A stretch of 40,222 bases of DNA from Nostoc sp. GT001. Lineage in GTDB: Bacteria; Cyanobacteriota; Cyanobacteriia; Cyanobacteriales; Nostocaceae. Numbering within the stretch: position 1 is the first letter of the stretch; every line of letters begins with the position of its first letter. The position numbers were made by a program, and so were the translations under genes. The DNA lies in contig NZ_JAUDRJ010000003.1 of assembly GCF_030382115.1 (NCBI RefSeq), forward strand, positions 3,418,572 through 3,458,793. Direction: 5' to 3'. The notes under the pieces are model-generated. The model was not told where the DNA came from. It did no database searches and worked only from the letters and a program-made list of their open reading frames with translations. Below, piece by piece: positions 1 to 8,813 of this stretch.

Positions 1-105
1 CGTGATGCCTCAGAAAAGGAGGATGGAGATTGCATAGGTAACAAAGAGCGTTCGGCTGAAGACAAAGACGTAAATAAAAGGGTGCAAGGAGTGTCTTTGT
101 GTTGA
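1..105 (+). CDS. Possible C-terminal end of a gene cut by the window edge
   Basis: Frame 1 is open from the first base to a TGA at 103-105 and reads as a very hydrophilic, charged tail (starting RDASEKEDGD and ending RVQGVSLC). No domain is recognisable. A small AGGC/GCCT hairpin follows at about 115-127. It could equally be a chance open frame in a spacer; the upstream sequence is needed to decide. Confidence 0.22.
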   Translation, partial: RDASEKEDGDCIGNKERSAEDKDVNKRVQGVSLC

Positions 106-347
106 CGAGGCAGGCTTAACGCCTAACAGCGCCAGCCAATCCAAAGAATAGAAAGCAAATTACTCTCTACTCTTTTGTTATACTTCCTACTGTACAATGA
201 TGGTAGTAAAGTTTACTTACTATTCATCGATTATTCATCAAATTTTATCCTCTTCTCATTTTTCTTCATCTAAATTAAATTTATACCGCAAGACAGATGA
301 CAGAAATGTAACAAATATATCTTACATGACTATTTAAATAATATTAC
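106..347. other. Spacer upstream of the DALR protein gene
   Basis: AT-rich DNA with no gene visible. No clear promoter pair or ribosome binding site precedes the GTG at 348, so the start of the next gene is only provisional. Confidence 0.4.
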
Positions 348-1277
348 GTGCATTATAAATTACCAGTTAGCAAATATACGTCAATCAAACAGCTACTATA
401 TAGTTATCTAATAAAATCACTAAGCATTGATACTTATAATTCAGAAAATATATGCATAAAAGGGGAAAAAATTCCTCTATATAAAGGTAGAGATGACAAT
501 AGAGTTTTCTATACCTCAAGTGTGTCTCTGCGACTATCAAAATCTCAGAATCGAAAAGCGATGGAGCTTGCTAGTGCGATCGCTTCAGATTTATCAGGGA
601 TTTGTGACGACGTTTTTAGCATCCAAATAGTTCCCCCTGGTTTGATAAGTTTTGAATTAACTCACTCAACCTTAGCGACTTGGTTACAAAGTCTCGTAGT
701 CGGAAGTTTGGGGAGAGCAGGGGAGCATACTTCTCTACGAGAGGCTGCGCCAACGACTACGCTCAGTAACCTGGGGAGCAGGGGAGCAGAGGAGACAATT
801 GATGCCCCATGCCCAATGCCCAATTTATTGTTTGCTGTTGAATATGCTCATGCACGCTGCTGTTCGCTAGTGCTTCTGGCTCATCGAGAGGGATTGATTA
901 AACTTAGAGAACCAGTTCCAAAGACTAGTCCAGCTTTTTGGGATGTTATCTCTCCTAACCCCCTACCTTGGCTTAATTGCGACGGAACACTACAACTCAA
1001 TCACCCAGATGAGCGTCGTCTAATTGGCGAATTAATACAAGTGGTAGACAACATAGAGTGTCCTGATGTTAGCGGTTCTGTGAAATGGGAAAAAATAGCG
1101 CTGAATTTGAGCCAGGCTTTTGAAAAGTTTTGGTCTAATTGTCGGATTTGGGGTGAGATCAAAATTACATCACCAGAACTAGCCCAAGCTAGACTCGGAT
1201 TGCTCATGGCTACTCAGTCAGTATTAAAATTTGTCCTAGAGGAAAATCTGGGGGTTTTTGCGCCTTTGGAGTTATAA
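348..1277 (+). CDS. Stand-alone DALR anticodon-binding domain protein (ArgRS-like, no catalytic core)
   Basis: The 309-residue product resembles the two ends of arginyl-tRNA synthetase joined together. Residues 1-120 look like the ArgRS N-terminal additional domain (VSLRLSKSQNRKAMELASAIA, then VPPGLISFELT, which matches the PGFINF-type motif). Residues about 158-309 look like a DALR anticodon-binding domain (LLFAVEYAHARCCSLVLLA and a helical C-terminus). The HIGH and KMSK motifs and the Rossmann core are missing, so it cannot charge tRNA by itself. Such orphan DALR proteins are known in cyanobacteria; the role is unknown and tRNA binding is an inference. Residues about 121-157 are encoded by an inserted repeat. 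The start is a GTG at 348 with no visible Shine-Dalgarno. Confidence 0.75.
   Translation: MHYKLPVSKYTSIKQLLYSYLIKSLSIDTYNSENICIKGEKIPLYKGRDDNRVFYTSSVSLRLSKSQNRKAMELASAIASDLSGICDDVFSIQIVPPGLISFELTHSTLATWLQSLVVGSLGRAGEHTSLREAAPTTTLSNLGSRGAEETIDAPCPMPNLLFAVEYAHARCCSLVLLAHREGLIKLREPVPKTSPAFWDVISPNPLPWLNCDGTLQLNHPDERRLIGELIQVVDNIECPDVSGSVKWEKIALNLSQAFEKFWSNCRIWGEIKITSPELAQARLGLLMATQSVLKFVLEENLGVFAPLEL
711..823. repeat. Spacer-type repeat inserted in frame within the DALR gene
   Basis: This stretch carries the GGGGAGCAGGGGAGCA tract, a CGACTACGCTCAG palindrome-type core and the TGCCCAATGCCCAAT tract that normally occur between genes in this lineage. Here they separate the two domains of the DALR protein without breaking the reading frame. 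The same core recurs at about 21083-21102 and 23047-23066. Exact ends are approximate. Confidence 0.65.
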
Positions 1278-1324
1278 ATCGGTAATGTCGCTTAGGCAAA
1301 AATAAAAACTTTTTATATAGCTAT

Positions 1325-1430
1325 TGACTCGATGCACCACCTCGGATACATTAGCAGGTGTGTGAGGAGCGAACCAGCTAGGGCACCGAGACGAAACACG
1401 GCCAGTCGTCGGTGTCCTTTCTGATTTGTA
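1325..1430. ncRNA. Hairpin-rich convergent spacer, candidate small RNA and/or bidirectional terminator
   Basis: Between two convergent genes lie two stems. On the plus strand GCACCACCT (1334-1342) can pair with AGGTGTGT with one bulge. Further on, GGGCACC-GA-GACGA pairs with TCGTC-GGTGTCC around an AAACACGGCCAG loop and is followed by TTTCTGATTTG. A TATATA box near 1314 could start a plus-strand transcript of about 100 nt. On the minus strand the unpaired linker reads GCTCCTCACAC, one base away from the 11-nt motif of the cyanobacterial small RNA Yfr1 as I remember it. The strand and the existence of a transcript are not proven. Confidence 0.35.
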
Positions 1431-1457
1431 TGGGTTAGATTTTAAAAAGTGCCCTAA

Positions 1458-2309
1458 CTACAGCAAAAACTTTTCAATTGCTACTGCTGCCCCATCTTCC
1501 TCTACGCTAGGAGCTACCCACTTAGCGATCGCTTGCACTCCTGTTGGTGCGTTGCCCATAGCTACACCAAGTCCGGCATACTCCAGCATTTCCACATCAT
1601 TGAAGTTATCGCCAATCGCCATCACGTTGGCTAACTGTAATCCCAGCAATTCTTCGGCTAGGTAACGTACAGCAGTCCCCTTATTTACAGAGGCGTTAGT
1701 TGCTTCAAAAAAGGTAGCAACAGATGTCGTCATATAAAGTTCACCGGGTGTGTATTGGCGGCGCAAATTTCCTAATAGTTTATCGATTAAGTCAGTGTCA
1801 TCAGATAAAGCAAGAATTTTTGTCGGTTCATTCGTTAAGGCTTGACGCAAATCACCCACAGGAATCGCGATAATACCAGAACGTTCTGCATAAGTTTTGG
1901 TTTCTCTGGTTAACTCACGAACATATAGCTGATCGTTGATGTAAAAGTGAACAGATAGAAGCGATCGCAACTCAGGCTGTTCAAAATAGTCGAGTAACTG
2001 GTGGGCGATTTCTCTGGAAACAACCCAATGGCGATGAATTTTTTGGCTGATTGGGTCTTGAATCCAGGCTCCTTGATAGGCCATTAATGGTAGGGTAGAG
2101 CCGATGTCTTGGTGGAAGCGCAAAGCTGAACGATACATTCTACCTGTGGCGATCGCCACTTGAATTCCTCGTGCTTGCGCCGCAAAGATTGCTTGCTTTA
2201 CAGGTTCGCTAATGGTATTAGAGTGTCCAGCGATCGTGCCATCTATATCCAAAACTAATAGCTTAATGTCTTTTGCAGCAGCCTGATTGTCAGTAGATGC
2301 TTTCTGCAT
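1458..2309 (-). CDS. Cof-type HAD-IIB family phosphatase
   Basis: The 283-residue protein carries the HAD motifs in order: DIDGT at 21-25 (nucleophile and acid/base Asp), ATGR at about 54-57, Lys210 and GDNFNDVEM at 233-241. A large cap between motifs II and III is typical of the IIB/Cof group, which removes phosphate from sugar phosphates, flavin or pyridoxal phosphates. The substrate cannot be told from sequence. Its length is normal for the family. The ATG at 2309 is the first plausible start. It is transcribed alone, convergent with the DALR gene, and its 3' end runs into the hairpin segment at 1325-1430. Confidence 0.88.
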   Translation of the reverse strand: MQKASTDNQAAAKDIKLLVLDIDGTIAGHSNTISEPVKQAIFAAQARGIQVAIATGRMYRSALRFHQDIGSTLPLMAYQGAWIQDPISQKIHRHWVVSREIAHQLLDYFEQPELRSLLSVHFYINDQLYVRELTRETKTYAERSGIIAIPVGDLRQALTNEPTKILALSDDTDLIDKLLGNLRRQYTPGELYMTTSVATFFEATNASVNKGTAVRYLAEELLGLQLANVMAIGDNFNDVEMLEYAGLGVAMGNAPTGVQAIAKWVAPSVEEDGAAVAIEKFLL

Positions 2310-2531
2310 AATTTCCTAGATTTTAAGTTCCAGTAAGAGGTTAACAGGCTCTAGCGACCAGTGGGGAGTAGTAGAAAAAATTGGCATCTCTAGTCAATCC
2401 AATTCCCTTACCGTAAGGATGTTGACTTACACAATTTTAGATTTTAGATTTATCTCAGGGAGCAATACACTTGCTTTGAGGATTTTGGATTTATTTAAAA
2501 AGGTTTAAAAATTATGGCTAATAGGCGCAAT

Positions 2532-2566
2532 AAAAAACCCGATTCTCGAACAAATCGGGTTTTTTT
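2532..2566 (-). terminator. Bidirectional rho-independent terminator
   Basis: CCCGAT (2538-2543) pairs with ATCGGG (2554-2559) around a 10-nt loop. An A-run precedes the stem and a T-run follows it, so it can work on either strand. On the minus strand it ends the PEP-CTERM gene transcript. Confidence 0.85.
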
Positions 2567-2627
2567 ATTTAAATTTAGCTCGCCTGATCGATAGATAGGA
2601 TCGAAAAACCTACCTATTCAAGAAAGT

Positions 2628-3335
2628 CTATGAATTGGAGACCTTGATCCAGCTTTTTTTGCGTTGTGACAATAGACAAAGCCCAGCAATTAAACCAATT
2701 CCAAGTGTGGCAGAGGATTCAGGTACTGATTTCACTTCATCGTAGTCATAAGTTACTTTGATACCTGCTTTGGCATAAGTATCAATATAGGATCGCATGT
2801 TGCCAGAACCCGTAACTACTGAGTTGGCTAAAGCTGAGAACAAAAAGTCTATGTCGCCATTACCAGTGAAAGACTGCAAGAATTGGGTATTGGTGAAAGA
2901 CTGAGTTGCCGATTGTGTGGCAGTTAAGTTATAAACAGTCTTTCCAGAGGTGCCACTATAATCAGTAGTACCATCATATTTAGCAGCTTGATAACTCGAT
3001 ATATCTTGTGGATTGAGCGCAAACAGAGACTGATTATTTAGTTTTAAGCTGAGTTGACTAGCAAGATTTACTGTCACCTGAGTCGGGGTTGGACTCCTAT
3101 TTTCAAAACCTGCATTTCCAAGTATGTCGCCAGTAAAACTTATTGTTACACCCTTGAGTGTACCCAAAGATGAGTCAAATTTTTGGACGCTCAGAGGTGC
3201 ATCAATGATATTTGTGAAATCGTAATTAGTGGAACTAGTGTATGAGAGAGAAGCTGCATTAGCTGCGCCAGATGTTGCAACAATTCCTGCCAAAGTTGTA
3301 GCAGCAGCTAGAGTGTTGAATAGTTTTGTTGTCAT
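2628..3335 (-). CDS. PEP-CTERM sorting domain protein, choice-of-anchor type
   Basis: This 235-residue exported protein has an N-terminal signal peptide (residues 1-27, Ala-rich, ending GAANA) and a C-terminal sorting tail at about 203-232: a PES motif, a hydrophobic helix (IGLIAGLCLL) and basic residues (RKK). The tail is the PEP-CTERM type recognised by exosortase-linked systems. The central beta-rich part (APLSVQKFDSSLGTLKGVTISFTG, then ENRSPTPTQVTVNL) resembles the choice-of-anchor E family, named for its association with such tails. Its function is unknown; a cell-surface or extracellular location is inferred. It is monocistronic, with a strong terminator downstream. Confidence 0.82.
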   Translation of the reverse strand: MTTKLFNTLAAATTLAGIVATSGAANAASLSYTSSTNYDFTNIIDAPLSVQKFDSSLGTLKGVTISFTGDILGNAGFENRSPTPTQVTVNLASQLSLKLNNQSLFALNPQDISSYQAAKYDGTTDYSGTSGKTVYNLTATQSATQSFTNTQFLQSFTGNGDIDFLFSALANSVVTGSGNMRSYIDTYAKAGIKVTYDYDEVKSVPESSATLGIGLIAGLCLLSQRKKSWIKVSNS

Positions 3336-3887
3336 GGATAGAAGATGCTTTTCTGAAACGAATCATTACGGGATTACTAACCTATTTCTAACTCTGAAAC
3401 TTTGCTTGTAGTCTTGATAAATACACGTAACTTTATGTAAAGTTATTATGTTCAAATTCCTTCGATAAATAGACTTTTTGATTGGTACATATAAAGTTTT
3501 ATTAAGGCAAGAGGTTTTGATAGTGGTAATATTATGTTGAAATATTAAGCTAGTTTTTGTTGGTTCCTGAGAAGTAAGCTAGGTCAACCTAATTAAACAT
3601 AAAACGCTCAGGAGATAGATCCCCGACTTTTAGTGATAAGTTGGGGATCTATTTACTATCCGGTTACTATGCTTATACTCACGTACTTAATTGAACTGGT
3701 ATCTCTGCCAAAAGTTGGTTCTACTTCCCTTCCGTACTAAAGTTGCAAATGCGTAAATATAAATTTGTCTAAAATCATACTCAAGAGCAATTGGTACGCA
3801 AGAACTGGGTTATTGTCGCCAAAGCCAAGCAGAACCAGCATCTGAAATTGCTAACTATGTGACAAGGCTTCTGGCTAAAATAGGGCT
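3336..3887. other. Spacer between the PEP-CTERM gene and polA
   Basis: No gene is supported. It contains CCTGAG (3566-3571) and CTCAGG (3607-3612) in opposite orientation, a TAGGT-CA-ACCTA palindrome at 3580-3591, and a strong hairpin at 3617-3650. A short frame open from about 3769 into the start of polA reads like protein (...GYCRQSQAEPASEIANYVT...) but has no start codon. Confidence 0.5.
3617..3650. repeat. 13-bp stem hairpin
   Basis: AGATCCCCGACTT (3617-3629) pairs with AAGTTGGGGATCT (3638-3650), including one G-T pair, around an 8-nt loop, followed by ATTT. It may be a dispersed repeat hairpin; no gene ends close enough to call it a terminator. Confidence 0.6.
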
Positions 3888-6833
3888 ATGTCTGAAACTT
3901 TGACTTCCGCAACTACAACACGCCCCACGTTCATCCTCGTAGATGGGCACTCGCTGGCTTATCGTTCATACTTTGCTTTCGCCAAAGGGCGAGATGGAGG
4001 ACTGCGTACTAAAGCAGGGATTCCTACGAGTATATGTTTTGGTTTTGTGAAGTGCCTGTTGGAGGTAATGGCAACACAACAGCCTCAAGCAATGGCGATC
4101 GCTTTTGATTTGGCTGAGGCAACTTTTCGCCACGAAGCTGACGAGACTTATAAAGCCGATCGCCCGGAAACACCAGAAGACTTCATTCCCGACTTAGCAA
4201 ACCTGCATGAGTTGCTGAATGGCTTCAATCTACCCTTTTTCACTGCCCCTGGTTTTGAGGCTGATGATGTTTTGGGAACCTTAGCACAGCGAGTAACTGC
4301 TGCTGGGTATAGGGTGAAGATTTTAACTGGCGATCGCGATTTATTTCAACTCATCGACTCTGACAAAGAAATCACTGTTCTGAATTTTAGTCCAGATGCC
4401 CTAAAGCGCTCTACAAATAGCATCACGGAATTTAAAGCAGAACAAGTCAAAGAAAAAATGGGCGTTTTACCTTCACAAATTGTTGATTTTAAAGCTCTTT
4501 GTGGTGATAAATCAGATAATATTCCTGGTGTCAAGGGAATTGGCGAAAAAACAGCAGTGCAGCTACTGAATACCTACGGTTCACTTGAGAATGTTTATGC
4601 TGCGTTAGATGAAATTAAAGGCGCAACTCAGAAAAAACTGGCAGCAGGTAAAGAAGATGCTGAGAAGTCTCGCTATTTGGCAACTATAGTTTTAGATGTT
4701 CCGATAGAATTTAATTTAGAAGATTGCAAATTAAAAGGGTTTGATACAAGCGTCTTATCACCAATTTTAGAAAAATTAGAATTCAAGTCTTTTTTAGGCA
4801 GGATAAACGACCTTCAGCAGCGTTTTGGTGGCAAAGTTGAAGAAAAGCAAGAAACTAAAACAGACGCAAATAATCCCAAGTCTACTAACTCAGAATTCAG
4901 TGGTGATGAAGATAATGATTTGTGGTTTTTCAGTGCTAGTGATACAGCAGCAGTTCCACAACAATCGACTTCTCCAATTACAGCACGTATCATCAATACC
5001 GAAGCTAAATTAACTGAGTTAGTGAAAATTTTGCAAAAATTCACTAATCTAGAAACACCCGTTGCTTGGGACACTGAAACTACCGCTTTAGAACCAAGAG
5101 ATGCTGAGTTAGTAGGAATTGGTTGCTGTTGGGGAACGGAACCAGATGAGGTGGTCTATATTCCTGTGGGGCATAAAACTGGAGAAAATTTGCATAAAGA
5201 TTTGGTGTTAGAAGTATTACGCCCAATTCTCGAAAGTGCGGATTATCCAAAAGCTTTACAAAATGCCAAATTTGACCGCTTAGTTCTCAGGTGTCAAGGA
5301 ATTAACTTGGCGGGAGTGGTGTTTGATCCCATGCTGGCAAGTTACATTCTAAATCCAGATTCAAGTCATAATTTGATGGATTTGTCGCAGCGATATTTAG
5401 GATTGACGGCTAAAAGTTATTTAGATTTAGTTCCTAAAGGCAAAACCATCGCTGATATAGATATTCCCGCCGTAGCAGATTACTGCGGGATGGATGCTTA
5501 TTCTAGTTTTGGTTTAGTATCGAAATTGCGCGAGGATCTGGATAAAATTCCAGCTTTATCTAAGCTATTAGTGGAAGTCGAACAGCCGCTAGAAGCTGTT
5601 TTAGCCGAAATGGAATACACAGGTGTTCGGATTAATTCAGCTTATTTACAAGAACTTTCGCAGCATTTAGAAACTGAGTTAGCCAGGTTAAAAGAGGAAG
5701 CAACTGAAATAGCTGGTGAAAACTTTAACTTGGGTTCTCCTAAGCAGTTGAGCCAAATTTTGTTTGAAAAGTTGGGGTTAAGTACTAGACATTCTCGTAA
5801 AATTCAAACAGGCTACTCCACAGATGCAGCAACACTAGAAAGACTTCAAGAAGATGATAAAACTGGATTTGTTGAAGCGATCGTTGAGTATCGCACCCTA
5901 TCTAAATTAAAGTCTACTTATGTTGATGCATTACCTGCATTAGTGCGTCCAGATACCCAGCGAGTACATACTGATTTTAACCAAGCAGCAACATCAACTG
6001 GTAGGTTATCTTCTTCAAATCCGAATTTGCAAAATATTCCTATTCGTACAGCTTTTAGTCGCCAGATTCGGAAGGCGTTTTTGCCTGAAGCCGGTTGGTT
6101 AATGGTGGCTGCTGATTACTCACAAATTGAATTACGGATTTTGGCTCATTTGAGTCAAGAGCCGATATTGGTGCAAGCATATCAGCAAAATGATGATGTT
6201 CATACTGTAACGGCGCGGTTAGTTTTTGAAAAAGAAAATATCACATCAGAAGAACGAGGAATAGCAAAAACTATTAATTTTGGCGTGATTTATGGAATGG
6301 GTTCTCTCAGATTTTCGCGCTCAACTGGGATAGATAAGACCATTGCCAACGAGTTCATTAAGCGGTTTAATGAACGATATCCGAAAGTATTTGCATATTT
6401 GGAGCGAGTGAAAAAAGAAGCGATCGCTCTTGGTTATGTAGAAACTATTTTCGGTCGCCGTCGTTATTTTGACTTTACCAATAACAGTTTACGCAAATTA
6501 AAAGGCAGCAACCCAGAAGATATCGATCTGAGTAAATTGAAGAATTTAGGTGCTTTTGATGCAGGTTTATTACGCTCCGCGGCTAATGCACCAATTCAAG
6601 GTTCTAACGCTGATATTATCAAAATTGCAATGGTGAGATTGCATGAGGTTTTGAAAAACTATCAGGCGCGTTTGTTATTGCAAGTTCACGATGAATTAGT
6701 GTTTGAAATTCCTCCTAATGAGTGGGAAGAATTACAACTACAAATTAAATCGGTGATGGAAAATGCAGTGCAGTTGAGTGTTCCTTTGCTTGTGGAGGCG
6801 CGTGTTGGTGAAAATTGGATGGAGACAAAGTAA
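3888..6833 (+). CDS. polA: DNA polymerase I
   Basis: A 981-residue three-domain family A polymerase for repair and Okazaki fragment maturation. The 5' nuclease domain is at about 10-300 (DGHSLAYRS, GFEADDVLG, TGDRDLFQL and GDKSDNIPGVKGIG). The 3'-5' exonuclease domain is at about 370-560 and keeps its metal ligands: DTETT, NAKFD and YCGMD, so proofreading is expected to be active. The polymerase domain fills the rest: motif A DYSQIELR, motif B RGIAKTINFGVIYG and motif C VHDELV. A variable linker at about 310-355 is rich in Lys, Glu and Asn. The start is the ATG at 3888. The gene appears monocistronic. Confidence 0.97.
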   Translation: MSETLTSATTTRPTFILVDGHSLAYRSYFAFAKGRDGGLRTKAGIPTSICFGFVKCLLEVMATQQPQAMAIAFDLAEATFRHEADETYKADRPETPEDFIPDLANLHELLNGFNLPFFTAPGFEADDVLGTLAQRVTAAGYRVKILTGDRDLFQLIDSDKEITVLNFSPDALKRSTNSITEFKAEQVKEKMGVLPSQIVDFKALCGDKSDNIPGVKGIGEKTAVQLLNTYGSLENVYAALDEIKGATQKKLAAGKEDAEKSRYLATIVLDVPIEFNLEDCKLKGFDTSVLSPILEKLEFKSFLGRINDLQQRFGGKVEEKQETKTDANNPKSTNSEFSGDEDNDLWFFSASDTAAVPQQSTSPITARIINTEAKLTELVKILQKFTNLETPVAWDTETTALEPRDAELVGIGCCWGTEPDEVVYIPVGHKTGENLHKDLVLEVLRPILESADYPKALQNAKFDRLVLRCQGINLAGVVFDPMLASYILNPDSSHNLMDLSQRYLGLTAKSYLDLVPKGKTIADIDIPAVADYCGMDAYSSFGLVSKLREDLDKIPALSKLLVEVEQPLEAVLAEMEYTGVRINSAYLQELSQHLETELARLKEEATEIAGENFNLGSPKQLSQILFEKLGLSTRHSRKIQTGYSTDAATLERLQEDDKTGFVEAIVEYRTLSKLKSTYVDALPALVRPDTQRVHTDFNQAATSTGRLSSSNPNLQNIPIRTAFSRQIRKAFLPEAGWLMVAADYSQIELRILAHLSQEPILVQAYQQNDDVHTVTARLVFEKENITSEERGIAKTINFGVIYGMGSLRFSRSTGIDKTIANEFIKRFNERYPKVFAYLERVKKEAIALGYVETIFGRRRYFDFTNNSLRKLKGSNPEDIDLSKLKNLGAFDAGLLRSAANAPIQGSNADIIKIAMVRLHEVLKNYQARLLLQVHDELVFEIPPNEWEELQLQIKSVMENAVQLSVPLLVEARVGENWMETK

Positions 6834-7006
6834 GCTTGATTAGGATTAGGACAATTACATTGAGATGGGTATACATCTCTAGCATATAATTTCACAAGTT
6901 AGTAGCGTTTTTCAACGCAGAGGAACGCAAAGTAAACGCATAGGCGCTTCGCCTTCCCGCAGGGTAGGTACGTAGAGTTTTGCCCAATTTAATTTGCTAG
7001 GAATGA
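6834..7006. other. Short spacer with AACGCA-type repeats
   Basis: It holds repeated AACGCA/GTAACGCA-like words (6915-6945) and a GGCGCTTCGCC hairpin-like piece. These look like dispersed spacer repeats. No terminator for polA is visible. Confidence 0.4.
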
Positions 7007-7954
7007 ATGAATTTTAATATGTATCGTCGTTGCCTCTTATCTGCTTTAGCAATTTTGTTGAGTATAGTTTTAGTTGCTTGCACCACTGCAAATACTCAGC
7101 AACCACAAACCAAAGTGGAAAGTAGCACTGAGGCGACTAACACGAACTCTCAAAAATTATCAAAAGGCTCGGCAAAAAGAGTTGTTGCTCTTTCTTCTCT
7201 TTCTGCTGATATCATCTCTCGACTCGAACCAACAAAAATTGTCGGCATTACTGGGAGTAGATTATTTAAGGACGACTCAAGATTCAAAGATATTCCCCGC
7301 GTTAGTGAAGGTCAAAGTCCGCCAAATTTAGAGAAAGTGGTAGCACTAAAACCAGATTTAGTTATTGGTGCTGAAGGTTTTTCTAACATTCCAATTCAAA
7401 AACTTCAGCAGCTAGGAATTGCGACTTTGCTCACTAAGGTGAATAGCTGGGAATCTCTAGAAGAACTTACTAAAAAACTGGCTGGGTTAATCAATACCGA
7501 TCCTCAGCCTTTGTTAAATCGTTATAAAACTTTTTTGCCAGATAAGCCAACTCAGAGTCCTTCTACACTAGCGCTAGTTAGTCGTCAACCAATTTTAGCG
7601 CCAAATAAAAACAGTTGGGCAGGGGATTTGCTGGCGAAGTTTCAGGCGAAAAATATAGCCGCAGATTTACAAGGAAAAAGTCCAGTTGGTGGCTATGTGA
7701 CGCTTTCGGCTGAGAAAGTTTTAGAAGCAAATCCAGAGGTGATAATTTTAGTTAATCCTCCACAAGGAAATTCTGAAGTAGCACTTTTAGATTCTTTGAA
7801 AAAGGAAGCTTTTTGGCAACAACTGCAAGCAACTAAAAATAACCGAGTCTATGTGTTTGATTATTATGGTCTGGTGAATCCAGGTAGTATAGATGCAATT
7901 GAAAAGGCTTGTCAGCAGCTTAAGCAAGCGTTGTTTACACCACAGGGCACTTAA
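7007..7954 (+). CDS. ABC transporter substrate-binding lipoprotein (BtuF/FecB/TroA-like)
   Basis: A 315-residue lipoprotein. The signal peptide ends in a lipobox (SIVLVAC, Cys at about residue 25), followed by a Ser/Thr/Gln-rich linker and a two-lobe periplasmic-binding fold (RVVALSSLSADIISRLEPTKIVGI at the N-lobe, LEKVVALKPDLVIGAEG, then LEANPEVIILVNPP in the C-lobe). This is the helical-backbone family that binds siderophores, haem, cobalamin or metal ions. No permease or ATPase gene is adjacent, so the ligand is open: iron chelate or cobalamin are the likely choices, and cobalt and iron uptake genes occur further along. The start is the ATG at 7007 with AGGA just upstream; the ATG at 7019 is an alternative. 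Confidence 0.82.
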   Translation: MNFNMYRRCLLSALAILLSIVLVACTTANTQQPQTKVESSTEATNTNSQKLSKGSAKRVVALSSLSADIISRLEPTKIVGITGSRLFKDDSRFKDIPRVSEGQSPPNLEKVVALKPDLVIGAEGFSNIPIQKLQQLGIATLLTKVNSWESLEELTKKLAGLINTDPQPLLNRYKTFLPDKPTQSPSTLALVSRQPILAPNKNSWAGDLLAKFQAKNIAADLQGKSPVGGYVTLSAEKVLEANPEVIILVNPPQGNSEVALLDSLKKEAFWQQLQATKNNRVYVFDYYGLVNPGSIDAIEKACQQLKQALFTPQGT

Positions 7955-8120
7955 ATTAATAATGGAAGAACGCCGCAGTCAATCAAGGATGCATTTATCG
8001 GAGGTGATTTTAGATAAAACCCTGATAAAACTAGCTTTTCAGTCTCAGAATCTTTTCAAAAATCAAACCGAAATCCTATATTAAGGAGTATTCTTTACTT
8101 ATAGATACCAGTATTGAAAA

Positions 8121-8693
8121 ATGCAGATTGCTAAACTTCTCAAAAAATTTTGGCGATGGGTTCGTTTGTTCTTAATTAGTAGACTTGATAGACCTTCAGA
8201 TAACTTAGTTGTTATTATAATTAGTCTAATACCACTCATTTTGAATTGGGATTTAAATTGGTCAAGTAAAATTATTTTTGAGTTTGATCTATTAAACAAG
8301 ATCATCAGGCTATATTTTTATATCACACCTTTATTGCTATTTATCAATAGTTTTTTATTCAAAGAAAACTTGCTAAAATTTTTTAGTATTATAGTAGCAG
8401 GATTTGTTGGCTGTTTCATTCTTTTTGTATTTCTCATACAATTAGCTCTAGGTAATCATATTAACCTTGTTGAGCGAGTAGAATGTCCAAATGGTAAAAT
8501 TTTTAGTGTTTATGAGAACTTTGAACCAAGTTTTCTCACTTCTGATGACGCTATTTGCCGATTTGAGTTACAACAAGATAGAATTTTTATAGGAGTTATC
8601 AAAAACATCAAGGAAGTTGGAGAAAAAAAGTGTCAAGTTAATACTAGAGAACTTAGTTTTCAAAACCGTCTTATAAATACGTGTACCCGATAG
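8121..8693 (+). CDS. Orphan membrane protein of unknown function
   Basis: A 190-residue product with no family I recognise. It has a basic N-terminus (KLLKKFWRWVR), three likely membrane helices (about 29-45, 62-82 and 85-110), then a soluble C-terminal part of about 75 residues with three Cys (VECPNGK, AICRFEL, KKCQVN) and a final NTCTR, which hints at disulfides outside the membrane. The gene is more AT-rich than its neighbours and lacks the HIP1 octamers common around it, which may mean recent acquisition or weak constraint. An AGGAG precedes the region at about 8086, too far from the ATG to be decisive. Confidence 0.6.
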   Translation: MQIAKLLKKFWRWVRLFLISRLDRPSDNLVVIIISLIPLILNWDLNWSSKIIFEFDLLNKIIRLYFYITPLLLFINSFLFKENLLKFFSIIVAGFVGCFILFVFLIQLALGNHINLVERVECPNGKIFSVYENFEPSFLTSDDAICRFELQQDRIFIGVIKNIKEVGEKKCQVNTRELSFQNRLINTCTR

Positions 8694-8813
8694 CATTTAA
8701 ATTACTTTAAAACAAATTCTTATTTTTCCTTTTCTGGCACATCTCTGTGCTACACAAACAGTTTGATAAATTTAGTGTTTGAGTTACATATTGGAACTCA
8801 AACACTACGCGTC

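Noticed and set aside
3769..3902. Protein-like open frame running into the polA start
   Set aside because: It has no start codon in frame, begins right after a stop and overlaps polA in another frame; probably a chance frame or small relic.
7893..8084. 63-codon frame overlapping the end of the binding-protein gene
   Set aside because: Mostly a shadow of the upstream gene in another frame, with no ribosome binding site or family match.
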